Assembly (NCBI GenBank): GCA_022567305.1
Contig: JADFHF010000010.1
Span: 1 to 64,000 of the forward strand
DNA length: 64,000 nucleotides
Direction of reading: 5' to 3'
Origin: Bacteroidota bacterium
GTDB lineage: Bacteria; Bacteroidota; Rhodothermia; Rhodothermales; UBA10348
Every line of letters begins with the position of its first letter. The first letter of the stretch is position 1. The translations under genes and the position numbers were made by a program. The notes beneath the pieces were generated by a model. The model was not told where the DNA came from. It did not search any database and saw only the letters and a program-made list of their open reading frames with translations. Below, in pieces: positions 44,456-53,062 of this stretch.

Positions 44456-45927
44456 CCGAGGATCTCTGCGGCCGCGCGCAACCGGCGGATGGTCGTCTCT
44501 TTGCCGAGCACTTCGAGCAGGTCGAAGAGTCCCGGTCCGAATCCTACACCACTGGTTGCCAGTCTCACGGAATGGATAATTCTCCCGGCTCCAGCTTCTC
44601 GCTCTTCAGCGAGCTCGCGAAGCGCGATTTCGATCGTGGTTGCATCGAACGGTTCTAGTGGGTCGAGCTTCTCCGAAAACAACAATATGAGATCTGACGA
44701 GTCCTCCTTCCACCTCTTCTTTTTCGTCTTGTCGTCGTAGGACGTCGGGTCCTGGAAAAAATACATCGCTTCTACGAGGTCCGATGGGATGCTGATTCTC
44801 TCCTTCATGACTTCAACCACTCGTTCGAGGTACTCATCGGACGGCTCGATTCCGGATTCCGCTAAGAGCGGTTTGACATCCGTTGCAATACTCTGGGCTG
44901 ACCGCTGCCTCAGATACTGCTCGTTATACCACTGCAGTTTATTCAGATCGAATTGCACACCCGACTGACCCACACGCTCAAGTGAGAAAGTTTCTATCAG
45001 ACCTTCCATGGAGAAAAGCTCTCTCTCGTCTCCGGGGTTCCACCCTAACAGCGCCAGAAAATTTATGAGGGCTCCGCTTTCGTATCCAGCGGAGCGGTAC
45101 TCGTTCACAAAAACTGGAATTCCTGCTCTCTCAGAGCTTCTTTTTGACAACTTCCCTCCTGTGGGACTCAGAATAAGTGGAAGGTGGGCCAGTTTTGGCG
45201 GATCCCATCCGAGCGCTTCATACAATAGAATATGTTTGGGTGTCGATGGGAGCCATTCTTCCCCTCGAATGACGTGTGACACCCCCATCATATGGTCGTC
45301 CACAATATTAGCGAGGTGATACGTCGGATGACCGTCTGACTTCATCAATATCTGGTCGTCCACGTTCTCCGTTGCAAACGCTATATCGCCACGTATCAGG
45401 TCGGTAAACGAAACGGTCTCGCCCGGAGTCACGTTTAACCGGATGACATGAGGGTGGGCCGATGCCAGACGAGAAGACACGTCCTCTTCGCTTAGAGAAA
45501 ACGAGTTCTGCATATGTTCGCGGGTGGAGCTCCCGTACCTCGGATTCGGATTCTCCTCGGTTGCAAAGCGCTCTCTCATCCCTGCTAACTCCTCTTCGGT
45601 GTCGAACGCGATATAGGCGTGCCCACTTTCTACAAGCTTTTCTGCGATCTCGCTGTAGATATCTGATCTCTCAGACTGGCGATACGGGCCAACCCCTCCA
45701 TCTCGCCCCGGGCCCTCATCGTATTCGATACCGGCCCATTGTAGCGATGCAATGATATCCTCTTCCGCATCGTCCACAAATCTCTTTTGATCTGTGTCCT
45801 CAATTCGCAGGATCACCGTGCCATCGTGCTTCCTGGCAAACAGATAGTTGTACAATGCCGTTCGCAACCCTCCAATATGGAGATAGCCGGTCGGGCTGGG
45901 AGCGAAACGGACGCGAACTGGGTTCAA
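44452..45927 (-). CDS. gltX: glutamyl-tRNA synthetase
   Basis: The enzyme charges tRNA-Glu. The 491-residue product is class I: HIGG (17-20) for HIGH and KLSKR for KMSKS, with RFAPSPTGYLHIGGLRTALY at the N-terminus. No ATG exists upstream of the conserved region before an in-frame stop, so a TTG at 45927 is the most likely start (an ATT is possible). The C-terminal anticodon-binding domain is complete. It is transcribed toward meaB. Confidence 0.93.
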   Translation of the reverse strand: MNPVRVRFAPSPTGYLHIGGLRTALYNYLFARKHDGTVILRIEDTDQKRFVDDAEEDIIASLQWAGIEYDEGPGRDGGVGPYRQSERSDIYSEIAEKLVESGHAYIAFDTEEELAGMRERFATEENPNPRYGSSTREHMQNSFSLSEEDVSSRLASAHPHVIRLNVTPGETVSFTDLIRGDIAFATENVDDQILMKSDGHPTYHLANIVDDHMMGVSHVIRGEEWLPSTPKHILLYEALGWDPPKLAHLPLILSPTGGKLSKRSSERAGIPVFVNEYRSAGYESGALINFLALLGWNPGDERELFSMEGLIETFSLERVGQSGVQFDLNKLQWYNEQYLRQRSAQSIATDVKPLLAESGIEPSDEYLERVVEVMKERISIPSDLVEAMYFFQDPTSYDDKTKKKRWKEDSSDLILLFSEKLDPLEPFDATTIEIALRELAEEREAGAGRIIHSVRLATSGVGFGPGLFDLLEVLGKETTIRRLRAAAEILG

Positions 45928-46050
45928 TGGACAACCGGAGCTAGTTGGAGTCGAAATCAGTCAGGCAAATTAATTCAAGATTTTTAAATCTGTCCTACTC
46001 GACTCCATTTTGGCGTGAATGAGTTGATAATAATGAAGAAGGGCTTTCGG

Positions 46051-46112
46051 AAACGGGATAGTAATAAAGGGGACTCAAAATGAGCTCTCCTTTAAAGGTG
46101 ACGGCCCCGTTT
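46051..46112 (-). terminator. nested inverted repeat after the anti-sigma gene
   Basis: An outer repeat AAACGGG/CCCGTTT (46051-46057 with 46106-46112) encloses a hairpin of AAAGG, GGA and CTC paired with GAG, TCT and CCTTT (46066-46093, loop AAAAT). It begins 9 bases after the stop of the anti-sigma gene on the minus strand and lies upstream of gltX. It may be the end of the sigma operon transcript, or part of a long gltX leader. T-runs are weak. Confidence 0.4.
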
Positions 46113-46121
46113 CTTATCTAC

Positions 46122-46676
46122 TTAGAACGTCTCTCTAGGGACTTGTGAATCGGCTCGAGTGGCTTCTACGGTGATGCCATCGACCCAGTGATAGATGGGC
46201 GACTCGATGACTACCAAGTCAGTCGGTTCGAACTGTACACGTTCGACTTCAAATTGAATCAACGCCGTTGCATAATCCGTCCGGGCGGGCATCGGGACAA
46301 GAAGTCCTATCAAAAATACGATGCTAGCCAGAGCCAGGGCTGATCGAAGAGAGATAGATCGCCTCGAATTCCACAACGGTTTTCGATCCTCTTCACGGTC
46401 AACCTGTTCCGTTCTGGTCTTCAGCTGCGCCAAGCGCTCAAAGAAAACGTCATCGGCTGCAGGCGGATAGGCCAAGTACTCCTGTCGACTCATTCGCCGA
46501 AACGCCAGTACGGATTCCATCAACCGGCGGCAGCCTTCGCAATCTGCCATATGTTCGAACAGTTCTGGCTGAACATCGAGCGAGAGTTCGCCGTCCAGAT
46601 ACCGATGCAGGACATCACTGCCGTCCAGCGAGCATGCTGCTCCTTGGGTGTCTGATGTATTGGGATTGTCGGGCAT
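46122..46676 (-). CDS. membrane-bound zinc-finger anti-sigma factor
   Basis: The 184-residue protein has an N-terminal cytoplasmic zinc-binding domain with HxxxCxxC (His42, Cys46, Cys49), a linker, one transmembrane helix around 111-128, and about 55 periplasmic residues. This is the ZAS architecture that sequesters an ECF sigma factor and releases it after proteolysis. It follows the sigma gene directly, and I use the ATG at 46676 as the start. No site-1 or site-2 protease gene is in the window. Confidence 0.85.
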   Translation of the reverse strand: MPDNPNTSDTQGAACSLDGSDVLHRYLDGELSLDVQPELFEHMADCEGCRRLMESVLAFRRMSRQEYLAYPPAADDVFFERLAQLKTRTEQVDREEDRKPLWNSRRSISLRSALALASIVFLIGLLVPMPARTDYATALIQFEVERVQFEPTDLVVIESPIYHWVDGITVEATRADSQVPRETF

Positions 46677-46682
46677 GATCAA

Positions 46683-47285
46683 TTAATTCTGTTGACGGAG
46701 TACGGCAACTTTTTTGCCGCGGTCCTTTTCCACCGCACTGGGATATTCCAACACCCACATGGGCTCCATCACTTTTCCCAACTTTCTGCGAGCTTTGAAC
46801 AATCTGGATTTCACGGCTGAAATTGAACTTCGAGTTACGGCTGCGATTTCTTCATACGTCAGATTCTGATACTCCCGAAGGATGAGCACCTCTCTATATT
46901 CGGGTTTTAGTGACTGAATAAACTGGGTTACGAAACGCACCTGTTCATTTTTCTCCATTTTCGAATAGGGTGTCTCCATGGCAGGAAGAGAAGACTCAAG
47001 GTTGACGTCAAACCCAGTGTGTCTCTTGGATCTTCGGAGCGAATTCAGACACTGATTGCGAGCGATCGTAAACAACCAAGATTTGAAGGAACTGGATTTC
47101 AGAAGCCGATCCCGATTCTCATAAATCCGAAGAAAGGTCTCTTGCGTAACATCCTGAGCCTGCTCGGAATCAACGAGCATTTTGCAACAGAAAGCGTATA
47201 CCGCCCCCTTGTATCGATTGTAGATACCAACAAAAGCAAACTCGTCGCCGGCCTGAAACGCTTCAATAAGAGCGTAGTCCTTCAT
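46683..47285 (-). CDS. ECF sigma factor
   Basis: The 200-residue sigma factor has region 2 (IYNRYKGAVYAFCCKMLVDSEQAQDVTQETFLRIYENRD, shown here as QAQDVTQETFLRIY) and region 4 (YREVLILREYQNLTYEEIAAVTRSSISAVKSRL), with no region 3 or extra domain. It should direct polymerase to envelope-stress-type promoters. It is upstream of its anti-sigma gene and divergent from a run of exported foldases; a sigma-E-like site precedes both. Confidence 0.92.
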   Translation of the reverse strand: MKDYALIEAFQAGDEFAFVGIYNRYKGAVYAFCCKMLVDSEQAQDVTQETFLRIYENRDRLLKSSSFKSWLFTIARNQCLNSLRRSKRHTGFDVNLESSLPAMETPYSKMEKNEQVRFVTQFIQSLKPEYREVLILREYQNLTYEEIAAVTRSSISAVKSRLFKARRKLGKVMEPMWVLEYPSAVEKDRGKKVAVLRQQN

Positions 47286-47330
47286 GAACTGAAAACGGGC
47301 TGGATCCAGATTTTATTGCGTATTCCAGCT

Positions 47331-47358
47331 TCAAGACCTTTTGTATATATGAAAGTTG
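47331..47358 (-). promoter_or_regulatory. ECF-type promoter candidate for the sigma operon
   Basis: On the minus strand CAACTT (-35; 47358-47353) and TCTTGA (-10; 47336-47331) are 16 bases apart. This differs by one base from the E. coli sigma-E pattern (GAACTT, 16-17, TCTGA). It would give an about 40-base leader for the sigma gene and autoregulation. Confidence 0.4.
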
Positions 47359-47384
47359 CCGTTGGTGTCATTTTATTCGTACAA

Positions 47385-47411
47385 GGAACCAGAGGTTGCA
47401 TGCCTGCGTGA
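47385..47411 (+). promoter_or_regulatory. ECF-type promoter candidate for the foldase operon
   Basis: On the plus strand GGAACC (-35; 47385-47390) and CGTGA (-10; 47407-47411) are separated by exactly 16 bases, as in many ECF promoters (GGAAC, 16-17 bases, CGTC or TCTGA). It lies 53 bases before the first foldase gene and points away from the sigma operon. It was found by eye. Confidence 0.45.
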
Positions 47412-47463
47412 ATGGACCGCTTTTTCAAATCCGACCGAATCCATACTCGGGACTCAAACAATA

Positions 47464-49524
47464 ATGGTGAATTATCAGTTTACCCGCTCCATTAACGTGT
47501 CTTTACTCCTTGGGCTGTCGGGCCTCGCGTTTCTGGTTTCTTTGAGCTGTTCGTCCGTCAATCGGCAAGGACCAAAGGTCGCTCCGATTTCCGACGAAAC
47601 CGCGGTTGCTACGATCGCTGGGAATCCAATTACCCTTTTGGAATTAAGTAGAGAGTATAAGAGAACAGCGGTTCTTGATTCAGATCCGGAGAGCGACAGC
47701 CTTGCCGCATATCGGGATTTCCTTGAGCGTTACGTCGACTTCAAATTGAAAGTCCTCGAGGCCAGAGAAGCGGGATACCATACGCTCGACGACTTTAAGT
47801 CTGAGATTGGCGGATATAGAAATCAGCTCGCCAGACCCTACATCCTAAAGGAAGAAGTGACCGATCCCCTTATCCGGCTGATCTACGCACGCCGTCAAGA
47901 GATGGTAGAGGCAAGTCATATTCTCATCAGACTAGGGCCTTCGGTAACACCCGCGGATACACTTGCCGCGTACGAACGACTGTACGCTATCAAAGACTCC
48001 GTTGCACTCGGCTATGATTTCGGGGAGATGGCGCTGCGCCATTCAGAAGACCCGTCTGCTAGGGGTGCGAAGGGATCTTCCGGATATCGCGGATATCTTG
48101 GCGCATTCGGTGGAGGCCGGATGGTCGATGAATTTGAGGATATGGCATACACCACGCCAATTGACAGCGTCTCAGAACTATTCCGGACCCAATTTGGATA
48201 TCATCTGCTCAAGATTCATGCGAAGAAGCCTTTGCCCGGTGATATTCTTTTGGCGCATATTATGATTCAGGTTTCAGACGGGACCGCTGAGGACACAACG
48301 GCTGCGCTCGATAAAATGAGTGAGATCAAGCGTAAGATCGCAGCAGGAGAAGATTTTGCCGATCTGGCTTCCGAGTATTCTAATGACAGAGGAAGCGCCT
48401 CAAATGGAGGAGAGTTGCAACGGATGTCATTCGATGGTGGTCTTCCCGTCAACATCCGTGATAAAGCGTATACAATGGCCGTCGGGGAGATCTCAGATGT
48501 CATCGAAACCCAATTCGGCTTTCATCTTATTCGCGTTCTTGAACGGTACCCTCCAGAATCATACGAAGACGCTCGAGAGCGACTCCGCGGAACCATTTCT
48601 CGGCTTCCTCGAGCTCGAAAAGCGGAAAAAGCGTTTGCAAGACAAAAGCGAATGGACCTTGGGGCGCGAGTAGACTCCCTTCGAATTGAGATATGGTTCG
48701 ATGAATTAGGTGCAGATTCCTTGCTGATGAGTCTCTCCGCCGAACCGTATTCGGCAACAGACCCGGATACGCCCATCGCCTGGATGGGGGATTCTACGTA
48801 TACCGTGGGGCAGTTGGCGGCTCATGTAAAACAAAACAGAATATCTGGAGCATCCAGCCCGTCCGATTCTTTCTGGCAATCCATGGATGATTTTCTCGAT
48901 ACACAAGCTCTTGAATATGAGATCGCAGCGCTGGAGGAGCGGGACCCTGCCTTTGCTCGAACGATGAACGAGTTCAGAGACGGCTTGATCTTGTTCAGAT
49001 TAATGGAAGACTCGGTCTGGACCGCAGCCTCCGTTGATTCGGTTGGACTTGAGGCGTTCTATCATCCTCGAGCGGATTCATATCGATTCCCAGATCGTTC
49101 CCGCATCATCACAATCGCACACTCTTCGGATTCACTTCTTCAAAAAATCGTTGCAGAACTTCGTACAGGTATGTCAATTTCATCGTTCACAGCGACGGTA
49201 CAGGCTGATTCGTTGTCTCGGGTTCGCATCGACACGACCATGATCGAAGGGCCGTCTAACTCGATTTTTGACGAGGCGTTGAGCCAGAACCCTGGTGAGG
49301 TCACTGATTCCCAACCCTACAACAACGGATTTCTCGCCTTGTACAACGACGGTATCGAGCCGGCTCGTGAGAAGACGTTCTCCGAAGCCCGCGCCCAAGC
49401 TGTCAACGACTTTCAAGACGTTTTGGAAAAGACGCTGATCGCCCGCCTGCGAAAGAAATATCAAGTCGTACTCTATCCTGATCGTCTTCAGTACCTTTTA
49501 GAATCCAACTCTGTTGATCGTTAG
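47464..49524 (+). CDS. exported peptidyl-prolyl isomerase with two rotamase domains
   Basis: The 686-residue protein has a signal peptide with a possible weak lipobox ending at Cys29 (VSLSC), a helical chaperone-like N-terminal part, and two parvulin domains (ASHILIRLG to GYHLLKI at about 156-260, and AHIMIQVSD to GFHLIRV at about 265-365). It is like PrsA/SurA/PpiD proteins that fold exported proteins. The remaining about 320 residues are of unknown fold. An earlier in-frame start exists at 47356, but ATG 47464 gives the signal peptide. First of three adjacent foldase genes. Confidence 0.85.
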   Translation: MVNYQFTRSINVSLLLGLSGLAFLVSLSCSSVNRQGPKVAPISDETAVATIAGNPITLLELSREYKRTAVLDSDPESDSLAAYRDFLERYVDFKLKVLEAREAGYHTLDDFKSEIGGYRNQLARPYILKEEVTDPLIRLIYARRQEMVEASHILIRLGPSVTPADTLAAYERLYAIKDSVALGYDFGEMALRHSEDPSARGAKGSSGYRGYLGAFGGGRMVDEFEDMAYTTPIDSVSELFRTQFGYHLLKIHAKKPLPGDILLAHIMIQVSDGTAEDTTAALDKMSEIKRKIAAGEDFADLASEYSNDRGSASNGGELQRMSFDGGLPVNIRDKAYTMAVGEISDVIETQFGFHLIRVLERYPPESYEDARERLRGTISRLPRARKAEKAFARQKRMDLGARVDSLRIEIWFDELGADSLLMSLSAEPYSATDPDTPIAWMGDSTYTVGQLAAHVKQNRISGASSPSDSFWQSMDDFLDTQALEYEIAALEERDPAFARTMNEFRDGLILFRLMEDSVWTAASVDSVGLEAFYHPRADSYRFPDRSRIITIAHSSDSLLQKIVAELRTGMSISSFTATVQADSLSRVRIDTTMIEGPSNSIFDEALSQNPGEVTDSQPYNNGFLALYNDGIEPAREKTFSEARAQAVNDFQDVLEKTLIARLRKKYQVVLYPDRLQYLLESNSVDR

Positions 49525-49579
49525 CCAATTCGATGGCCCGAATCGTTCAATCAGCGGCGCGCAAATAGTGACTTTTGAG

Positions 49580-50461
49580 ATGATTCTTCCGCGTGATTCC
49601 ATCCTAGTACGCACCCTCAATCTTGCTCGGATTTTCGTCCTTGCGTTCGTTCTTGCCGGGTGCGGCCCGGAAAGTTCGGAAGTTGACTATGTCGCCCGAC
49701 TTGGTGATCGATATTTGACGCGTGAGGACCTGGATTCGGCGCTTGAATCACTTACGGTGCTTCAAGACTCGGCGGAAGCAGCAGAACAGATCATGGAACA
49801 GTGGATAACGGATGAGTTGCTGTTCCGAGAGGCTGTTCGTCGTGGATTGCGAAACCAGGAAGGGGTCCAGAGTCTTCTTCTCGAAAATGAACGCTCTGTG
49901 CTGGTCAGCGCGCTGCTGACTGAACTGTATAAGGAGGAGGATTCGACGCCGGACGATCAGGATCTACTCACCTACTACGAGCAGAATAAAGACCAACTGA
50001 AACTGACTGAACCCTTCGTAAAGATCAGATACCTGGTTACTGAATCTGCTGACTCAGCGATGAGTGCCGTCGAATTGATGGAAGGAATAGAGAGCTCCCC
50101 CAACCCTGATTCAGCATGGAAGGCCGTTGCAAATAGATTTACGGAAGATCCGGATGGCACCACTACGCTTTCAGCATCGTTCTACCCTGAAACCAGGTTA
50201 CTGTCTTCAATTCCAGGGCTCAACACGGCCGTTCAGAGACTGGCTCCAGGTCAAATATTATCTCCATTCGAGCTCGACTCCCGGTATCACATTGTTCAGT
50301 TGGTTGAGCGAATACCCGTTGGAACCACTCCCGAGGTTGCCCTTCTGGAAGATCAATTACGGGCTCGTATCGCGATTGAGAACAGGAAACAGTTGTATGC
50401 ACGACAGGTTCAACGGCTGCGAAACGAAGCGCTTGCACGAGAAGAACTGGATATTAAATAG
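49580..50461 (+). CDS. lipoprotein related to SurA/PpiC foldases
   Basis: The 294-residue protein has a type II signal peptide with lipobox LAGC (Cys28). The sequence resembles the N-terminal chaperone module of SurA-like proteins (REDLDSALESLTVLQDSAEAAEQIMEQWITDELLFREAVRRG, in part: EQWITDELLFREAV) and a degenerate rotamase region (KIRYLVTESADSAMSAVEL to YHIVQLVERIPVG). It may be a chaperone without isomerase activity. ATG 49580 gives the signal peptide; a TTG at 49514 would overlap the previous gene. It lies between two true isomerase genes. Confidence 0.75.
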   Translation: MILPRDSILVRTLNLARIFVLAFVLAGCGPESSEVDYVARLGDRYLTREDLDSALESLTVLQDSAEAAEQIMEQWITDELLFREAVRRGLRNQEGVQSLLLENERSVLVSALLTELYKEEDSTPDDQDLLTYYEQNKDQLKLTEPFVKIRYLVTESADSAMSAVELMEGIESSPNPDSAWKAVANRFTEDPDGTTTLSASFYPETRLLSSIPGLNTAVQRLAPGQILSPFELDSRYHIVQLVERIPVGTTPEVALLEDQLRARIAIENRKQLYARQVQRLRNEALAREELDIK

Positions 50462-50598
50462 AATCTGCTCCGCCAGGATAACCGCAAATCTCAGGAAATA
50501 TCCTCCGCGTTCAAACGTTTGATAGAGCGAAGACCAGACGTGGTAAGCGTTTTAGCCGAGAAGGGATTATCGACCCACCAACTTCAGCATTTCAATCT

Positions 50599-51954
50599 AT
50601 GAGATTTACTCGTGCCTTTATTCTACTGTTCGTTCTCGTGCAGAGTGTGATCCTACCCAAGGCCTCGCATGCCCAGGAAGAAGAAGTATTGGATGAGATC
50701 GTCGCGATTGTAGGTGATTACATCGTATTAAAATCTGATGTGGACGGGTTCGTTCTCAATGCCATTAACGAGCAGCAGGCCGAGTACTCCGATGATCTCT
50801 GGCAAGCGGCTCTTGATCAGCTTATTGGAGAGAAGGTCCTTGTGATCTACGCTAAAAGGGATACGAATATCGTCATAACCGATGAACAGGTCGATCAGTT
50901 GCTGAATTCGCGTATTCAGCAAATGTCGCAGCGAATAGGTGGAGATTCGGAGCTGGAAAAACTCTACGGGAAAAGCATCGTCGAAATCCGGGCAGAATTG
51001 AGAGAAGAATTTCGAGATCAATTGCTTGCTGATAGGATTCGAAGCGAAAAAATCCGGAAAATCAAAGCAACCCCGGTAGATGTTGAAGCCTGGTTTACAC
51101 AGTTTCCGGCAGATTCACTCCCCACGCTGCCCGACATTGTTCGCGTGTCGCAGATCGTTCGAAAACCGGAGGTTACTGAAGAGGCCCGTGTGGAGGCCAG
51201 GGAGATCATTACGACGATCAGGGATACCGTCCTGACAGGCGCCGTAACCCTCGAAGAAATGGCGGAGCTTTTTTCAGATGATCCCGGGTCGGCCAGCAAC
51301 GGGGGTCTTTATGAAAACATGGGGCTTTCCGAGGTGGTCGCTGAGTTCGCGGCCGTTGCCTCCCGTGTTCCATTGGGATTACTCTCTCAAATCTTTGAGA
51401 CGGAATTCGGTCTTCATTTTCTTAGAGTAAACGCACGACGAGGAGATGTAATAGACTACAATCATATTCTAATTTCATTTGATGAGCGAAAATACGATGC
51501 CGCTCCTGCTATCGAGTTCTTAACTACACTTCGAGACTCTGTATTAAATGGTGGCGCGTCCTTCAACGTGCTCGCTCGAGATCATTCGGAAGAAGATGCC
51601 TCCGCCGCCCGAGGCGGCCGAGTCATGGATCCGAATACTGGAGACCGAAATCTGTACCTGGCAAATCTTGGCGGAAGTTGGCAATCGACGATTTTTCAGC
51701 TGGAGGAAGGCGAGATCAGCGAGCCACGGGAAGTGCAGCTTCGTGATAACAGTACGGCCTACCACATTGTGCTTCTTGAAAAGAGAATACCAGAACACAC
51801 GGTTAATCTCGAGACGGATTACGAACTCGTCGAAGGATTAGCACTTCGAGAGAAACAAGGCCGGATTATGGCGGAATGGCTGAATGAGTTGAAAGAAGGC
51901 GTCTATATTGATATGAGAGGACAGGCGCGCGAGTTATCGATAGCAGACAACTAG
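50599..51954 (+). CDS. surA: periplasmic chaperone SurA-like peptidyl-prolyl isomerase
   Basis: The 451-residue protein has a signal peptide (cleavage at SHA|QEE, near residue 25), a SurA N-terminal domain (EEVLDEIVAIVGDYIVLKSDV; IGEKVLVIYAKRD) and two parvulin domains (VSQIVRKPEVTEEARVEARE to GLHFLRV at about 193-275; YNHILISFDERK to YHIVLLEKRI at about 288-396). This is the SurA layout for outer-membrane protein folding. It lies 137 bases behind the lipoprotein gene, and the gap shows no obvious terminator. Confidence 0.9.
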   Translation: MRFTRAFILLFVLVQSVILPKASHAQEEEVLDEIVAIVGDYIVLKSDVDGFVLNAINEQQAEYSDDLWQAALDQLIGEKVLVIYAKRDTNIVITDEQVDQLLNSRIQQMSQRIGGDSELEKLYGKSIVEIRAELREEFRDQLLADRIRSEKIRKIKATPVDVEAWFTQFPADSLPTLPDIVRVSQIVRKPEVTEEARVEAREIITTIRDTVLTGAVTLEEMAELFSDDPGSASNGGLYENMGLSEVVAEFAAVASRVPLGLLSQIFETEFGLHFLRVNARRGDVIDYNHILISFDERKYDAAPAIEFLTTLRDSVLNGGASFNVLARDHSEEDASAARGGRVMDPNTGDRNLYLANLGGSWQSTIFQLEEGEISEPREVQLRDNSTAYHIVLLEKRIPEHTVNLETDYELVEGLALREKQGRIMAEWLNELKEGVYIDMRGQARELSIADN

Positions 51955-52037
51955 CGTCATTATTTTGCGATTCCCGTTAACCCATTCCTTTTTTGCCTTG
52001 CACATCTGTATGAATGCCACAGTATGAACGCGACTGT

Positions 52038-53030
52038 ATGAGCACAATTGCGGCTACGCCTGAAACGCTCGACTCCCTCGTCGCCGGGTATAACAGGCTC
52101 ACGAAGGAGATCGCCAAGGTAATTGTCGGCCAGAATGAGATAATCGAGCAAATATTTATCAGCCTGATCTGTAGAGGGCACGTACTCCTGGTCGGCGTTC
52201 CAGGCCTGGCCAAAACGCTGCTCGTTCATACCCTCTCGCAGGCCATCGATTTGTCGTTTGGGCGGATTCAATTCACGCCCGACTTGATGCCGAGTGATAT
52301 CACCGGAACGGAGATTATCGAAGAAGATGTATCGACGGGCCGTCGCGAGTTCAAGTTTGTAAAGGGGCCCATATTTGCCAACGTCATTCTGGCAGACGAA
52401 ATAAACCGGACACCACCTAAAACTCAAGCAGCGCTACTTGAGGCCATGCAAGAGCACCGTGTCACGGCCGCGGGAGAGACCTATTCGCTTCCTGATCCTT
52501 TCTTTGTTCTGGCTACCGAGAATCCTATCGAACAAGAGGGCACCTATCCCCTACCCGAGGCTCAGTTGGACCGTTTTATGCTCAACCTGTGGTTGGACTA
52601 TCCCACTTTTGATCAGGAGGTGGAAATCGTCCGGACCACGACCAGTGCCCATGAAGAAGAGATCGGCCATGTGATGTCCGGCGAAGACCTGTTATCGTAT
52701 CAGAACCTCATCCGCAGTATGCCGGTGGCTGAAAATGTGATAGAGCACGCTGTAAGACTGGTCGGAAAGACCCGGCCGAACGGAGAGGATACCTCTGATT
52801 TTATCACGAATTATATCAATTACGGTGCAGGTCCACGCGCCTCTCAGTATCTGATACTGGGCGCCAAGGCACTCGCCGCACTTGACGGACGATTGACTCC
52901 CCTGATTGAAGATGTCCATCACTTGGCCGTATCCGTACTCAGACATCGGATTGTCACGAATTTCAATGCAGAAGCAGACGGTGTGTCAACCGTCGATGTA
53001 ATCACGCGCCTACTTGGCGAAACTGAGTAA
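52038..53030 (+). CDS. MoxR family AAA+ ATPase
   Basis: The 330-residue ATPase has Walker A GVPGLAKT (53-60), Walker B ILADEINR (117-124), sensor-type ENPIEQEGTYPLPEAQLDRF, and the all-alpha lid. MoxR proteins act as chaperones, usually with DUF58 and von Willebrand-factor proteins encoded next to them. None of those follow here; hutF follows instead. It shares strand and close spacing with surA (83 bases). I use ATG 52038, with an in-frame start at 52014 as alternative. Confidence 0.9.
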   Translation: MSTIAATPETLDSLVAGYNRLTKEIAKVIVGQNEIIEQIFISLICRGHVLLVGVPGLAKTLLVHTLSQAIDLSFGRIQFTPDLMPSDITGTEIIEEDVSTGRREFKFVKGPIFANVILADEINRTPPKTQAALLEAMQEHRVTAAGETYSLPDPFFVLATENPIEQEGTYPLPEAQLDRFMLNLWLDYPTFDQEVEIVRTTTSAHEEEIGHVMSGEDLLSYQNLIRSMPVAENVIEHAVRLVGKTRPNGEDTSDFITNYINYGAGPRASQYLILGAKALAALDGRLTPLIEDVHHLAVSVLRHRIVTNFNAEADGVSTVDVITRLLGETE

Positions 53031-53062
53031 CCGCGCCTGGTGCGCCCATTCGAGGCAGATCT

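Noticed and set aside
51960-52427. 155-residue minus-strand frame
   Set aside because: It is antisense to the start of the MoxR gene, which has clear Walker motifs.
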